Translations under genes and position numbers: made by a program
In this document: piece by piece, positions 1 through 12,627 of the stretch
Position numbering within the stretch: the first letter of the stretch is position 1
Layout: each line of letters opens with the position of its first letter
The notes under the pieces: generated by a model
The model's input: only the letters and a program-made list of their open reading frames with translations
Told to the model about the DNA's origin: nothing
Databases searched by the model: none
NCBI GenBank assembly: GCA_035222895.1
Contig: JAVYIG010000113.1
Coordinates: 585,501-649,500 of the forward strand
Reading direction: 5' to 3'
Source of the DNA: Strongylocentrotus droebachiensis
Taxonomy: Eukaryota; Echinodermata; Echinoidea; Camarodonta; Strongylocentrotidae
Length of the DNA: 64,000 bases

Positions 1-438
1 TCATCATTATCACATCTACACAGGGGTTAGCTTCATTCACTTATCACGTGGGAAACTGTATACAAATTACATCCATAGCAAAATTAAATCCATGTGTACA
101 TGAATAGAACATAGTGGTAAGACATTAGTTTCGTGAGCTACAAAGTTTTGTACTCTTATTCCGCATTTGTAATTTCCTGTTTGGTAGTTGTTTAATTATT
201 TTAGGTGATTTTTTTAAAAGAGGTTTACCACGTACGTCATATGAACGGTTGCTTGTGTGAGTTTATTTAGTACGAATTTGAATGACGGCAACACGTAAAT
301 TCAAGCTAACAGCAAAACAGATTCTTTGACAAATTTGTAGTGGGTAATCCACTGTGTATCATGATCACGTATAGCGAAATTAATACATGAATAAATGATT
401 CAATTCCACTAATAGATTAGAACGCATGAAATAAAGTG

Positions 439-476
<38 letters not shown>

Positions 477-1912
477 TGCGCGTGTGCGAATGAAGTATCA
501 GATTCGGGAGGCAGGCAATACAAATGCAACCTGGCTTAAAGTACACATACATAATATACCCATAGAAAATATGCCCCGAACGGAATCAACCCCCTAACAA
601 ATTATAAAAAATAATAGAAAATATCAAATAAAATGAAAAAAGAAAGAAAAGCACAAAGTTATCGTGAACAATTTCGTGTTGCTTCACTTGCTTGGCAGAA
701 AAGTTCGGAGTGAAAAAGGCAGCCTAACAGTTAAATAAACTTTGTCTTTCCCCCTTTGTTAATTGGCTCGTCAAAGTATATTTTGCGGACTCGTGCCTCT
801 CCCAACAGCCCCTCCACCCCCGTCAGAGAATCCTGGAATCGCCAATCGTTGCCAGACACGATGGAAAAGAGAGAACAAAACATTTAAAGGCAATTTCAAT
901 GGCCTTGTAAGACCCATTGCAAATGTGCAAACATGAACATTGCAAATGTGCAAACATGAACATGGCTAATTACATAATCCGCCAATAGTCTGCATAGGCA
1001 ATGCAAGTAGGCCTTGAAATTATCCTCGAGATGATTATCTTAAAGGTCTTCGCCATAGTGCTGAAAGTTCATTGCAGCTGCTCGCCTGTAAGTCGCCAAT
1101 GATTCAATCTACCAAAAGCCACCATTTGTCCTTTTTTGTTGTTGCTCTAATATGAGTATGCAAAGTGCTATTCACCCAAGTAGACGATTTATAGCTGTAA
1201 GGCGATTAAGGTATGGTATCCTTAATCCGGCAATGACGTATCAATAAGTCGCCATGAGATGGATATCTTTTAACGCTTCTCTTCGGTTGCTGTCTGCTCA
1301 TAAATCAGCGAGTCGTAAAACAGAATACGATGTTATATTATGTGGAAGATTTAGAAACTGTAGAAAGAACGATTTCTGTCACAAGAGTATATAAAAATAT
1401 GCCGTTCTCGAAGAGTTGGAAATAGGAAACTATGAAAAACAATAACATGATCACAAAGACTTTTGCAAAAAAATCAACCTAAGGCGTTTTCAGTTCTCTC
1501 GTTCGTCATCCATTGAAATGTGCAATCATTACAATATGAAGAATTGCGTACTCCGAACGAAATTTTGATAGCTTATACAAAAGGAAATTGAAATTACTCT
1601 TGTTTATTTTTCGAAAGTCTTTGCGATGTGTTCAATGAGTAAAAGATGCTTCGTAAAGGTGTAAGAAATAATCCAGTAACATTTGACATGGCCATTTAGG
1701 AGAAATTTGTAAATCTTACCTCATTGCGGGGCATCATTCATTCATTGTTTGTATATCAATCATAACAAATACTGAAGAAGAAAGTTTGGACGTACCGATA
1801 ATAACTCAATAAATTGGGCATCGTAAGAATTTTACATGTATTGTCATCACTTTCCTTGTTTTTTTGTTTTGTTTGAACAAAATGGCTCGCATGGGCTTCA
1901 AGAGTATCTTAC
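1..1912. other. Non-coding, probably intron of the GPCR gene
   Basis: No convincing exon was found. The GPCR exon on the minus strand ends in a strong donor at 1912, so this stretch is expected to be intron, with the TM7 exon either here and unrecognised or beyond the left edge. A short (GT)n lies at 436-483, and a 24-base direct duplication containing GCAAATGTGCAAACATGAA lies near 914-960. Confidence 0.5.
436..483. repeat. (GT)n microsatellite
   Basis: An imperfect GT dinucleotide run, interrupted by single C and A substitutions. Confidence 0.9.
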
Positions 1913-2818
1913 CTGCGAAAATAGCCACGGTATATAGTAGATCCCAGCGGCGACTGCGATGGTCTTGGATATCCTGGTGCAGCGTTTGACGTGGAGACTT
2001 TTCATAAGATGTAGAGTTCGTTCCACCAGCTGCTCTTTCGAGAGCGACTTCTGGGGTTGTTCCTTGACGCACCGGCACCAGCACGAGGATGCCTCAACGT
2101 CCGTTGGTTCCACGAATGTTGGGTTTTGGTTCGAGAACCTCACCAGCCAGCGATTCACAAAATTCCGCACACCCAGCAAGAAGCCAATGTAGCAAAATAG
2201 ACCCAAGGGTAGATGCGCACAGTTGATGGCCAGAATGAGTATCCTATGAACGCGGTAGTACTGGTTATGTAATCCGATGCAATAGTGTGTCCTGGACCCT
2301 TCCCGCTCCAGTTCGACCACGGTGTCGTCTGCTAAGATTTTGACGATGATGGGTGTAAAAGATAAGGGTATGGAAGTCAGCAATGCACACACCATGATGT
2401 ACTTCATGAAAGCCCCGCTGAGTCTTGTTCTATACAAAATAGGTTTTCTGATAGCGATGTAACGGTCTAGGACCATTAAGGTGACGATGGAAGTTGATAG
2501 AAGCTGATAGAATGCCCACATGGCGTCAAAGAGCTCACAGATGATAGGTGATAGTGGTTCTGAAGCTAGATACGCGTAGGCGATGAGAGGGCATAAGGAG
2601 AGCGTGGAGACATAGTTCACGAGGGCTATACCACCGATCAGGATGTTAGGATTGAATACGTACTTGTAGGAGCGAACGACAAGAAGAGTTATGAAATTAC
2701 TGATGTTGACAAGGACTGCGATTAAAATGATGATGGTAGCGTTGAGGATGCCGACACTTTCCAAGTTTTCACCTTCATCCAGCGTCGAGGGGAGCGCGGA
2801 GAAATTATCAACCGCCAT
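1913..2818 (-). CDS. Rhodopsin-like (class A) GPCR, first coding exon, TM1-TM6
   Basis: This is a plasma-membrane receptor expected to signal through G proteins; its ligand cannot be told. The exon encodes 302 residues from an ATG in good context (GACATGG). Six hydrophobic segments are visible: TM1 about residues 22-49, TM2 58-84, TM3 93-117, TM4 138-156, TM5 193-217 and TM6 281-299. The DRY motif follows TM3 (DRYIAIRKPILY), and a Cys before TM3 pairs in principle with the Cys in THYCIGLH of loop 2. Oddities: the usual TM2 Asp is replaced (ALVNYVS), the TM4 Trp is missing, and TM6 has YYIPWLF instead of the common FxxCWxP. The reading frame meets a CAG|GTAAGA donor at 1912/1913, so TM7 with NPxxY must be on another exon not found here. 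The full receptor is inferred; it resembles the large lineage-specific GPCR expansions of echinoderms. The alternative is a gene fragment. Confidence 0.85.
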
Positions 2819-4643
2819 GTCAGGCTATGCGCGTGAAAAATGAGCTAACGCGGTATAAAATCACCGATAAAACAGTAGCTGACGCGGTGAACTCGATGGT
2901 AGCTTCATATCAGAATTAGATGGGCGACCCGTGATTGAAGCAAAATACAATCGGAGCCATCATAAGTTCGACTCACTGGGCATGGAGCTAATGAACATGA
3001 TTGATTCGGTGCACGAGACACTGGCGCTATGTAGAGCCGAGGATGAAGTGCTTAATTGTTTGTGGTGAAGTTGTAGGCACTACCGCTCGTTGATGGGTCG
3101 TACTGTCGTCATCATATTAATTTAGCGGGGCGCACGTTTCTCACGGTGACACAACTAAACCGTGCTTCTGCGAGTTCATGTGCGCTAACTTTCATATTAA
3201 AAGAAAACGCTTCGCTGGCAGCGTCATTGCTTTGAAGGACCCTTTTCTCATTTTATATCCTTTGCCAATATGGGCGGGAAAGGATTAAACACAAATCTGT
3301 ATTGCACTTATTGTACATGTCATGGATTAGTGATTTCGTGTCAGGCAATAACGCTTGCTCCCTGTAATCCTATGAGAAAAATAAAAAACACATTAAAAGT
3401 TGCGGGGATGTTGTTATATGTTAATAGACCTCCATAATATTATGTTACATAAGCTTTCGAAAAGAAATGCCGTGACGATTTAAAATTTATATAATGTATC
3501 GATAATTTTGATTCAGAAACTGATATTGACATCATTATCTACTACAAATGGACGCTGTTTGGGTTGGGGGATAAAGGGAGATATACTCATGTATTTTTCT
3601 AAGGCATTTTCTAAAGAAACATTATAGTGTGAGGAATAGAACGAGCCTTCACACACAAACATTATTTAATATTGCATTGCTCCGGCATCCAATAATTAAA
3701 AAAAATATGAATCGACCGATTCAGAATTTCCCCGAGTGATGTTGTAGTTCCCCAAGGCCGCAGGCTGATGTTGAAATATAATGGCGCGAGAGAAATTCTG
3801 AATTCGAAGGTGAATATATGCTATATTAACGAACGAAATGCATTCAATGTTTCTTATATATTAATTATGTAGCGTATTTGCAATCCTTTGGAGTCCGGCC
3901 GTCTTGATTAAATTCAAATTGCCTTCGCGTGGGATGAGCTCAGCTCCGGCTCAGCTAAGACAATGAATACGCCCAGAAAAGAGAGGTGAGCAGCCTAATT
4001 CACCTATGTTTGCGTTTTACCGTGACAAAAGTTCCGGGGCGGAGACCCAGGATGCTCTCGAGTTTATTTGACTCTCAAGACAAAGTGTCTCTAAGATAAT
4101 TATAAAGAGAGGTTATTTCTTAAATAAGATGAAAGGTCTCTTGAAAGTAAAATAGCCCTTTCATTTCAATTTTTGGAAATAAACTCTAACCCATCCCTTG
4201 ATATTTAAATTGCACTGCTCCTACTGTTTGCTTTTAACACTCTCCCTGATCTATAAAGGGTGCTTTCTTTATTTGATCATCAACAGAAGCAAAATGCTAG
4301 GCCACGAACTTTCCGAAGCGTGACCAGATTCAAAGTATGCTTAAATGGGGGCATTGATGTATGTAGAAAAATCATGCAACGCTTCGAAATGTAAAAGAAG
4401 AAGAAGAAAAATAAAGTTGAGATTCGACCTTTATGTCTAGACGTTGCTTAATACATTTCGTATTGGTATTATCTTCCATCTGAGAGTGATTATAGAGGTT
4501 ATTTATATGGATAATAAAGATAAAGCTGTCCGGGTCTTTGAATATAATGCTTCAAAACAAATCGAACAAGCTATTTATTTCTTTATTCATGGTCTGTTTA
4601 TCTATTTTCATATATATAGGCCTATATATAATATATATGGGTA

Positions 4644-4674
<31 letters not shown>

Positions 4675-5032
4675 TATCCTTTATTCATCTTTCTATGAGT
4701 TTCTCAGATCAGGGGTAAGATTGAGGTCTATGAGATGTAGGACACAGCGATTTACAAACACATTCGATCCATTTTCAATCAGGGCATGTATCCAAATATA
4801 ACGCGTTTTGTTACCCAGCGTTTATGCTCTTTTCTTTAAAGGCACACTGTCCTACTTGTAGCTACTTGCTCCCTCTATATAGAAAACTTCCCAAATCGGT
4901 GCCTGTTGGTCCCCCATGAACCTCTTTTTCTTTTGTTAAATGAGAGCTGAGTTAATGAGAAAGCCACCTGTCACAGTGACCTCGATGGCTCACTGGGTGG
5001 TCTAATCCCTTCTAGCTGAAGTAGTAACGCCT
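2819..5032. other. Non-coding, upstream of the GPCR
   Basis: No exon is supported. It contains the presumed 5' region of the minus-strand GPCR gene (just right of 2818) and a TA-rich microsatellite at about 4612-4676. A stretch at 4979-5035 faintly resembles a tRNA A box but has no clear B box. Confidence 0.6.
4612..4676. repeat. (TA)n-rich microsatellite
   Basis: Runs of TATATA interrupted by single G and C bases. Confidence 0.85.
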
Positions 5033-5430
5033 CCCTTTAAAGAGAAGGTTGAGTTCTGGTCAAGCGATTGCATTGGGAAAGAAACGTTGTAGAATCGATC
5101 AGAAAAGATTGATCATCTAGCATATAAGTATTTATGTGTATTGCAAGGTTCTGGAATCATCAAAATGCTAAGAAATTTGGCCCAGTCTTGGTAAAGTTAC
5201 AAGCACTGTACACAGAAAGATGTATATGGGACTAAACGAACACGTGGCGAAAAAATCCGTCCCGATTTTTATGATGTTACATGCCATATTTAGAATATTA
5301 CGGCATTTGAAGAGCCGTGCTTTTCAGGGAACATGTTTTATCTGACGTTCTTCCACACTTGCATAATACAATGATAACGCTCACAAACTATTGTTCACCT
5401 CTTCCCAGAACTCAACCTTCTCTTTAATAG
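5033..5430 (+). mobile_element. MITE copy A, ~400 bp, inverted ends
   Basis: The left end (TTAAAGAGAAGGTTGAGTTC from about 5037) reappears in reverse complement at about 5405-5428, giving terminal inverted repeats of roughly 23 bp. There is no coding capacity. A second copy of the same family lies in the opposite orientation at 7209-7618; the two share about 220 bp of recognisable sequence, including the stretch that reads in copy B around 7420-7480. It is a non-autonomous DNA transposon; the superfamily is not assigned. Confidence 0.75.
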
Positions 5431-6454
5431 TATGTTTCGTTAGGAAATAAGTAAAATAAATTGTTCTTGAAAGTAATTATCACGGTGTGGTATAAGGTAA
5501 TCAGTTGCCCATATAATTCAGTAATCACATTTTCAATTTATCAGATTTATTCCGATGAACTTCAATTCAATCGAATAATTTTCTATGTGCATAGAGGTAA
5601 ATAATTTGTTTTTATAAATATGCACGAGGACAGTAGCCATAACAAAACGAGAATCAATATTTTGTATGGCTATTATTTTGTCATCACCAAAATATATCCA
5701 TGTTTTGTGTCACATTTATGTTCTTTGTACGCTATGTCTGAGTCTTTATTTGCATGTGAGCGAAACAAATATTCATGTGGAATGTATAAATAATTACATT
5801 GACTTTTTATATATATATACATATACATAAACATATATAAAATACATGTATATAAATACATAAACTATAATCGCTTTGAGACATCGTCCTTTTAGTAAGC
5901 GCAATACAAGCCCAGATTATTATTATCAATGATTATTATTGCTTTTTAATTATTTATTTTTATTCTTGTTTTTATTAATTTGACACGGTTTGACACTGGT
6001 TTGCTGGTACGATCACTATGAGAACATGCAGGGTTATTCATAAATCATTTATGGTCCACATAAAGAGACCACTATACCATGCGATAATGATGATCACCAT
6101 TAATGCATAGATGAGGGGTCACGGACCTAGGATTTATGGATATAGAGTACCGAAGCTGTGACGTCATAAATATCTAATGGTTTGGAGCCAGAGCATATAA
6201 CACTGAGTTCCCATAGGACATATATTTATTCAGATGGTCATATCTCAGCCAATATTTAACATATTCAATTGGTTTTCGACATTCGGACATTATTTTTGAT
6301 GCTCTTTCAGATAATGAAGAACAAATTGAAATTTGTTATGACGTCACACGTCACCACTCGAAAGGGGGCGCCCGCAATCCCAGTAACTACCAAATATCGA
6401 CGGGCATCCCTCCGCCCTCTGCGACTCCTCTATCACTATAATATGGATAGTCAG
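5431..6454. other. Non-coding, AT-rich
   Basis: No exon was recognised. At 6143-6168 it contains a sequence ending in a CRE-like TGACGTCA that recurs almost exactly at 15887-15911, and a second TGACGTCA near 6339. Confidence 0.5.
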
Positions 6455-6935
6455 TGGCATAGCTTTACAGGGAGGGGTGTACCGTGGAGGGAGGGGGGGG
6501 GGGGGGTGGGGGGGATGCACGTTTGCACCTGATCCAATACAATTGTGGGAAAAACAGGAAAAATAGACTAGGAGAGAGAGGAAAGGGAACATGAAAGGGA
6601 GCTACCCCAAAATATCGAAGGGTACTCACCTTCTTCGCCACCTTTACCACTGAACCAAGGACAGTTAGAAGCATAGCTCCGGGTGAGGGGGAGGGGGCAC
6701 CTGCCTCCAATTGTAGTGCGAAAAGAGAGGAATAGGGGAGAGAGGAAAATAACAAAATTAATGAAAGGGATTTCCCCCATAATATCGTAGGGTACCCGCT
6801 TTCTTCGCGACCTCTACTTCTGAAACAAGGACAGTCAGTAGCATAGGCACTTGTCTCCAATTGAATTGCGAAAAGAGAATGGAAAAGGAAAAAGAGAGGA
6901 ATAGGAGAGAGAGAGGGGGGGGGGGGGGGGGTGAC
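6455..6935. repeat. Diverged ~185 bp tandem repeat with poly-G runs
   Basis: Two and a half diverged copies of a unit containing GGCATAG, a G-rich run, a purine-rich GAGAGAGGAA segment, an ATATCG(A/T)AGGGTAC segment and ACAAGGACAGT. G-runs lie at about 6479-6514 and 6914-6931. Open frames through this block are compositional and not judged genes. Confidence 0.65.
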
Positions 6936-7208
6936 ATAATTGTTACATTTTATTTCATCAACTGAGTTAGACTGGTACGACCCCCATTATACCAGTGCTC
7001 CTTTAATGTCTGGACAGACGTCAGTCCTCGAAATGTAGGTCTTCCAGTCCTGCAATTGCCTGACCAGCCTGTCGCAATTAAGAATTTACATTCATACAGA
7101 ATACTGCCCGCAAGATCAACTATTCATAAATAGGTGCTGTTAAAAATGTTATATGAATGATACCACTTGATATCACTCACGGCAACTCAGCAGTTATTCT
7201 GAGTTTTT

Positions 7209-7618
7209 TTTTAAAGGTCAAGACCAGTATTGGAAACGCCCCAATTTTAAAAAAATGAAATGGAAGCTCTTATTACCAATCATGTGAAAGAATATGTTTT
7301 GACTAATACATGATGATAACAAATTTGCCGGGAAACCGCCTACTAATTGATATATTTGATAAATTAGTTTATCTACATGGTCTGTGAGAGATAAACGCAC
7401 GTGTCGCGCACGTGTGCATATAGTCCCATATACATCTTTCTGTGTACAGTGCTTGTAACTTTACGAAGACTGGGCCATATTTCTTATCATTTTGATGAAT
7501 CCAGAACCTTGCAGTTCACACCAATACTTATATGCTAGATTATCAACCTTTTCTGATCGATTCCACAACGTTTCTTTCACAATGCAATCGCATGACCATA
7601 ACTGGTCTTTACCTTTAA
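7209..7618 (-). mobile_element. MITE copy B, same family as 5033-5430
   Basis: The ends read TTTAAAGGTCAAGACCAGT at about 7211 and the reverse complement of TTAAAGGTAAAGACCAGT at about 7600-7617. The body matches copy A in reverse complement: the segment with TGTACAGTGCTTGTAACTTT near 7445 corresponds to 5190-5215, and ACGTTTCTTTC near 7568 corresponds to 5080-5095. Confidence 0.75.
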
Positions 7619-8678
7619 TGCGTGGCAAATTATTGCATATAACTCTGCTGACATGGAAAACTCATTGCACAGAGAAAGGTGTGGTTGATGGGACAGTACA
7701 ATCATGTTGCATCTAACTTTTTATTTATCGTAATTTATTTCATATTGTTAGTATTCAGTGTGCTTTGATGTTATGCTTTGTTTATTAATTTGTTGTCTTT
7801 TTTTCCCTACTTTTATTGTATGATTTTGTTTTGTGAAATTGTTATGTATGTGTATTTTTAATGAGACAGGGCGTTATGGAAGACCAGTTTTAATTTGTGA
7901 TATAAATGAATAAATAAATAAACTTTGGTCTAACCTTCTGAAATAATATCTTGTCCTATTTGAAATACAATGAAAAAATATGAACAGCAATCCTTTGCAT
8001 GTAACAATTTTATTATGACATCGCTCCTTATAGGCATGAAGGGAAAGGCCACAAATTATTTTTAAACCATCCTGTTGTTGAGTTGGCGACACTAAATACT
8101 CGATGAGGCATTAATGTCCAGTTCAACTAATCAGAACACTTAAACTCAAGACGTTTTTATATTTTGGTTACCAGATATCGAGTTCATCAGCCAACCTATA
8201 ACTCGGCGGCAATATACAATGTTATATGAGAAGCAGTGACGTAGGTTGTCGAAGGGGTTCTTGCGTGGAGGGGGGGGGGGGGGGGGGGGGGGGGGGTAGT
8301 CCAAATCTGGCCGGTTCTTTAATATTATATTCCCTACCGCCGAAGATGGCGTTATCAACGAACTCAATATACGCTCACCAGTTTTCCGCCGGGCGTCCTA
8401 ATTTAATGATCACGGCATCTATGGCTGGCAGCCACTAAGTAGGGGGAGGTCGCATATTGCGTTGGCGATCAAAATTAAATAGGCCAGATTCTGGACTAAA
8501 GAGGGGGGGGGGGGGGGGGGGGGCTTTGGTTCTTATAAGTGGATCAAATGTGAATTTGATCAGCCTACACAATAGGGGAAGGGTGTGTGGGGGGGGAGGT
8601 ACATGTCGTCTCTCATTAGGATTATACCTTCCCTCTTTTTTCTTCTTCTAGATTGGGAGGGTACCCCCTGTAGCTATA
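7619..8678. other. Non-coding with two long poly-G runs
   Basis: No gene is supported. An uninterrupted run of about 27 G lies at 8270-8296 and one of about 21 G at 8503-8523. Open frames across them encode only polyglycine or polyproline. Confidence 0.7.
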
Positions 8679-9205
8679 CCAAAACCTTCATACTAAGTTA
8701 CTTTTATTGTAAAGGTTAAGATATTTAAAAAATATCAGTGAAAATTGAAAAAAAATCGGGCAAGGAATAAGGAAGTAAGAGCTTTTTGAAATGACTAGTC
8801 ACTAGAGGGCGGTATTCAATTTGATGACATCATCTGTGAACAACTCTCCATGCCTTCTGTACATCAAATTTCATATTTTTCCTTCTTTCTTGTGATTGAG
8901 ATAATGTACTCCCCTGGAAGCAAGATATAGAATGCAAAATGATATTCTTCTTCACATGTTATGAAGTCGGATCAAGAACACAAATAAATACGAAGAAAAC
9001 AAAAAAATTGTGAAATTTTATGTACAAAAGGCATGGAGAGTTGTTCACAGATGTCATCAAATTGAATACCGCCCTCTAGTAACTAGTCATTTCAAAAAGC
9101 TTTAACTTTCTTATTCCTTGCCCGATTTTGTTCAAATTTTCACTGATTTTATTCAAATCTTTTAAACTTTACAATAAAAGAAACTTAGTATGAAGGATTT
9201 GGTTT
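8679..9205. mobile_element. Foldback element 1, arms ~195 bp
   Basis: The sequence from about 8679 (CCAAAACCTTCATACTAAGT) to 8875 is repeated in reverse complement from about 9010 to 9205, separated by ~130 bp. The arms include GAGGGCGGTATTCAATTTG and a GATGACATCATC/GATGTCATC core. There is no coding capacity. It is a long-inverted-repeat (foldback or MITE type) element. Confidence 0.85.
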
Positions 9206-9393
9206 CCTTTAATGGTAAAATGAGAATTGTGTAGCTCAGAGTAAAAAAAAAAATCCAATGCAAGAACTTGAAAAAAAAGTGGCTGAAGTTTTACAGACGC
9301 CCGTTAACTATAATACAAACTTACCGATTGAATCTTTTATTGTTTTGCATTTGCAAAATAATAATTCAACATCAGTAAAATCTTGGCTCCCAT

Positions 9394-9426
9394 AGAGAGA
9401 GCGAGAGAGAGAGAGAGAGAGAGAGC
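9394..9426. repeat. (GA)n microsatellite
   Basis: A GA dinucleotide run with one C interruption. Confidence 0.9.
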
Positions 9427-9724
9427 GAAACATGTGTTGACCGGTTGTCTGTTTTTTGTTGTATTCTCAATGAATGCATTTTGGAACATGTATACATTTT
9501 GTTTTCTTCAACATTATTATTAGGACCTCTAACTGTCTAACATGATACATTTTTTAAAGAAAAGTCCCGAAAAAACGGTGCTTATGGGAAGTGGAAATCG
9601 ATATCTGAATATTATAATATTAATAGAATAGTTGACCCTAAGTAGGTCACTGTCACATAACAAATTCGTCATTCTGGTATTTCAAATAATTTAAACTTTC
9701 AATTCTTTTATACCAACCATTAAT

Positions 9725-10175
9725 ACTCCCAACAAAAAACAGAAATATCAGAGAAGCAGACTGGTGACAGTTTGAATGAAATCGGAAAAAAATATATTAA
9801 GTTTAATTTTGCCATTATTTTCCTAATTATGTCAATACTAAAATGTCAATTCTTAAAAATCATATGACTCGGGTTGGTCTAAGATATAATAATATCCATT
9901 ATATATTTTCAGTAGTGACTCAATGTGCCCAAAGCACATAACGAAAAAAAAGAGGAAATTAATTATATTTCTTGCACTTGACAACGGGAGAGTTGTCAAT
10001 GACTACGTCGCAATCCACTGACCAAACTACCAATTTGAGATTTGCATATAATATATCTATCTAGTGATCTCATATTTTAAAGATTCATAACTCCTTTATT
10101 ATTGGTCCGATTAATTTGAACTGTCACCATTCTGTTTCTCTAATATTTCTGCTTTCATACAAATGAATGTAGGCT
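9725..10175. mobile_element. Foldback element 2, partial
   Basis: The segment 9733-9790 (containing CAGAAATATCAGAGAAGCAG and TGGTGACAGTT) recurs in reverse complement at about 10105-10160. The inner sequence is AT-rich. The outer ends are unclear. The right arm has the same TTCATAACTCC...TTATT...GTCCGATT phrase seen in foldback elements at 40.6 and 36.9 kb. Confidence 0.6.
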
Positions 10176-10179
10176 ATTA

Positions 10180-12002
10180 CAAGGGTTGGATTGTACTTTA
10201 AGCCCCTGCATATAGCTATTTGTGAAAGACAGGCATCCTTTCTCTCTGTGATGTCTCATTAATAATAGCTTCTTTTATTTGCCTCTGAGAAAACGATCGC
10301 AAATACTCTCAAGATATCATACCAAGTGCAACATCACCACATTAAAGTTTGAATTCACGTGGTAATAAGTCATCGTCATGTTTGAACATTTCATAATAAT
10401 TGCATAAGTGACGCACAATGAACTACTTTATTATTTTTAGTAAAATCTTTCGGATAGTGTTTATCTCGCCCTGCAGGGATGACCCTTTTCCACTTTTCCC
10501 CTCAACATTGCTCAATCCCTTTTTGTAATCACGTTCCATTAGTTCGAAAATGTGTTGAAAATACCTAGGTAGTTTCCAGTCGCTGTTTCCTTAGTCTGCT
10601 GCCCTGTCTTCAATATCCTTTTCCCCCATTGTCCATTCTCTTGCTGCTTGTATCTCGTTACCCCATCCTTGTCAGTCTATTTCTTTATTTATCGCTCTCG
10701 ACCATCGCTCCTCTATCACCTTCTTACTTCGTTCACGTTCCTTTCCTTATTTCTTTTTTCCATACTTCTTCTCCCCTTATCTCGACTCCTTTCCCCCTCT
10801 TTTTGAAAAAAATCTCTATCCATTCTCTCTTCCACTCCTCTCCACTCTCCCTTCTACTATCGCAAAGACTTTCTAAAAATCTTCCCGAAGGCAATTCTTT
10901 TCCAATGTCCATCACCGGTTGAAATTGCGATCCCGTATAACGTAGAATCGAACATGATTCTTGGTATATACAGTAGGGCATTGAAATTGCCCTGAGTAAA
11001 TTTCTCGAAGGACTTTGCAACCATACTCGCCCTCTCTCTCTCTCTCTCTCTCTTCCCCTCTACCTCCTCTTACTGTATCTTACGCCCGTCGCACTGTACA
11101 ATCTGACTACCATCAGATTTTGGAAGATTTTGCAAAAGCATTTAAAATGAACATTCAAAATTTAAAGTCGAGGACCTGAACGGTCAAATGTTTAATACTA
11201 AATTGTACGGGATTAAAGATTCTTAGGAGAAAGAAAGGCTGAATTGACTCAGAATCGTATTGACGTCAGTCTTTAATTTTGACTAGAACTGAGTAGAAGC
11301 TTTAAATGCACTCACGTTCAGGTTATTAGCGTGCTTATCGTTATTCAGAATCTAAATCGGGAAGATGATTATTAAATGTTCATATCTAATATCATTGCAA
11401 TTTGTATCGTGTAGTGCGCTGGGCGTTACTTTTTAACTACCAAAAAAAAAAAATCATGTATCGAGTGTCTAATCGGAATACGTAAGGGCATATTTGGGTG
11501 TTCGTCATCAATATAACATTTCTCATCAAATCTTTAAATCTATCCTATTCTGTAAATCTCTCTCTCAGCAATCCAAACGAATGATTAAAAGTAATATTGA
11601 TAAACAAGAGAACAAAATAATTCTGAAGCCTTTAGTCGATATAGTGTCTATTCCACGCATTTAATATAAAAATAAAACATCCATTTGGCCCTGGTATAAC
11701 AAGGCTGCATTATTCCATTCACCATCATGATCACAAAGACAAAACAGTGACTTTACCATACAAATGGCCAATTAGTTTAGGGCCTATACAAATGTATGTA
11801 AAACTTCTGGCACCTAATTCTCAGACTCTGAATAATGCATAATTATGTACCGGTACTGCAAATTAAATCTCTTTTCTTTCATCAGTCACGATCAATTCAA
11901 TTCAATAATTATCTTTCCTAAAATCAATGCATTTCAGTCATTGGGTGAATTGGGCATTTTTACATAAACATCTTTACATAGTATATAAATTCACATTTCA
12001 TC
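10180..12002. other. Non-coding, pyrimidine-rich tract inside
   Basis: 10600-11055 is strongly CT-rich on the plus strand and ends in (CT)n at 11031-11053; open frames there are low complexity. The remainder (11055-12002) shows no exon. Confidence 0.65.
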
Positions 12003-12627
12003 ATATAAAACAGCATTTTTCAACCTGTTTTCAGAATCAAACAGTTTCGCGTCACCCCGATCACAGATTCATCACAAAATATTACTCTGAAACTCTTGAA
12101 TTGCCATGTAAAGGTATACTTGCTTCTAATTTTGGGGAGCGAGCAAACCAAAAAAAGACATCTTTGTCATGTTAAATACAGTATTTTTTGTAACCAAGAC
12201 ATTAGATAAGATATAAAACAAATTATGCGGGCATCCCACCACCAAATATTCATAAATATGAGGATATGTGAACGGGCGGTAAAGAAGTAATTTTGATATA
12301 TACATGATATAAAATGTATAGGGCGTCTCACTATTAAATAGAATGTTATTCAGGTACCCCATTTCCATAATATGGAGGGATTCAGGCACTTATAACCTGA
12401 ACTCATCCTGTCTGTGTATAATGCCAACAAGCGAAGCAAGCGAGAAAGAAATATTCCTCTTACCTTTAAAAAAATCTTTCTCCCCATGAACTCTCGATGT
12501 TAATTTTTTATGGTGTTTCACGCAATCGACGTTATTCCAAAAAATATTGTTTTGATGTACTTAATTTCTTTAGCAGCACCTCTACAGATTTCTTGCGGCA
12601 CCCCGTTTGAAAAACGCTGATATAAAA
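12003..12627. mobile_element. Non-autonomous hAT-type element with 8 bp target duplication
   Basis: The element at 12011-12619 starts CAGCATTTTTCAAC and ends with the reverse complement of CAGCGTTTTTCAAAC. It is flanked on both sides by a perfect 8 bp direct repeat ATATAAAA (12003-12010 and 12620-12627). An 8 bp target duplication with CAG-type ends is diagnostic of hAT transposons. The 609 bp body codes for nothing recognisable, so it needs a transposase supplied in trans. Confidence 0.88.

Noticed and set aside
1806..2192. Overlapping open frames opposite or inside the GPCR exon
   Set aside because: They are shadows of the GPCR reading frame with no recognisable domain.
4979..5060. tRNA-like sequence or SINE head
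   Set aside because: TGGCTCACTGGGTGG resembles an A box but no convincing B box, cloverleaf or tail is present; the right part belongs to the MITE end.
8226..8651. Glycine- and proline-rich open frames
   Set aside because: Produced by poly-G runs.
10629..11020. Open frames in a CT-rich tract
   Set aside because: Low-complexity Ser/Leu/Pro composition caused by the pyrimidine tract; no domain or splice support.
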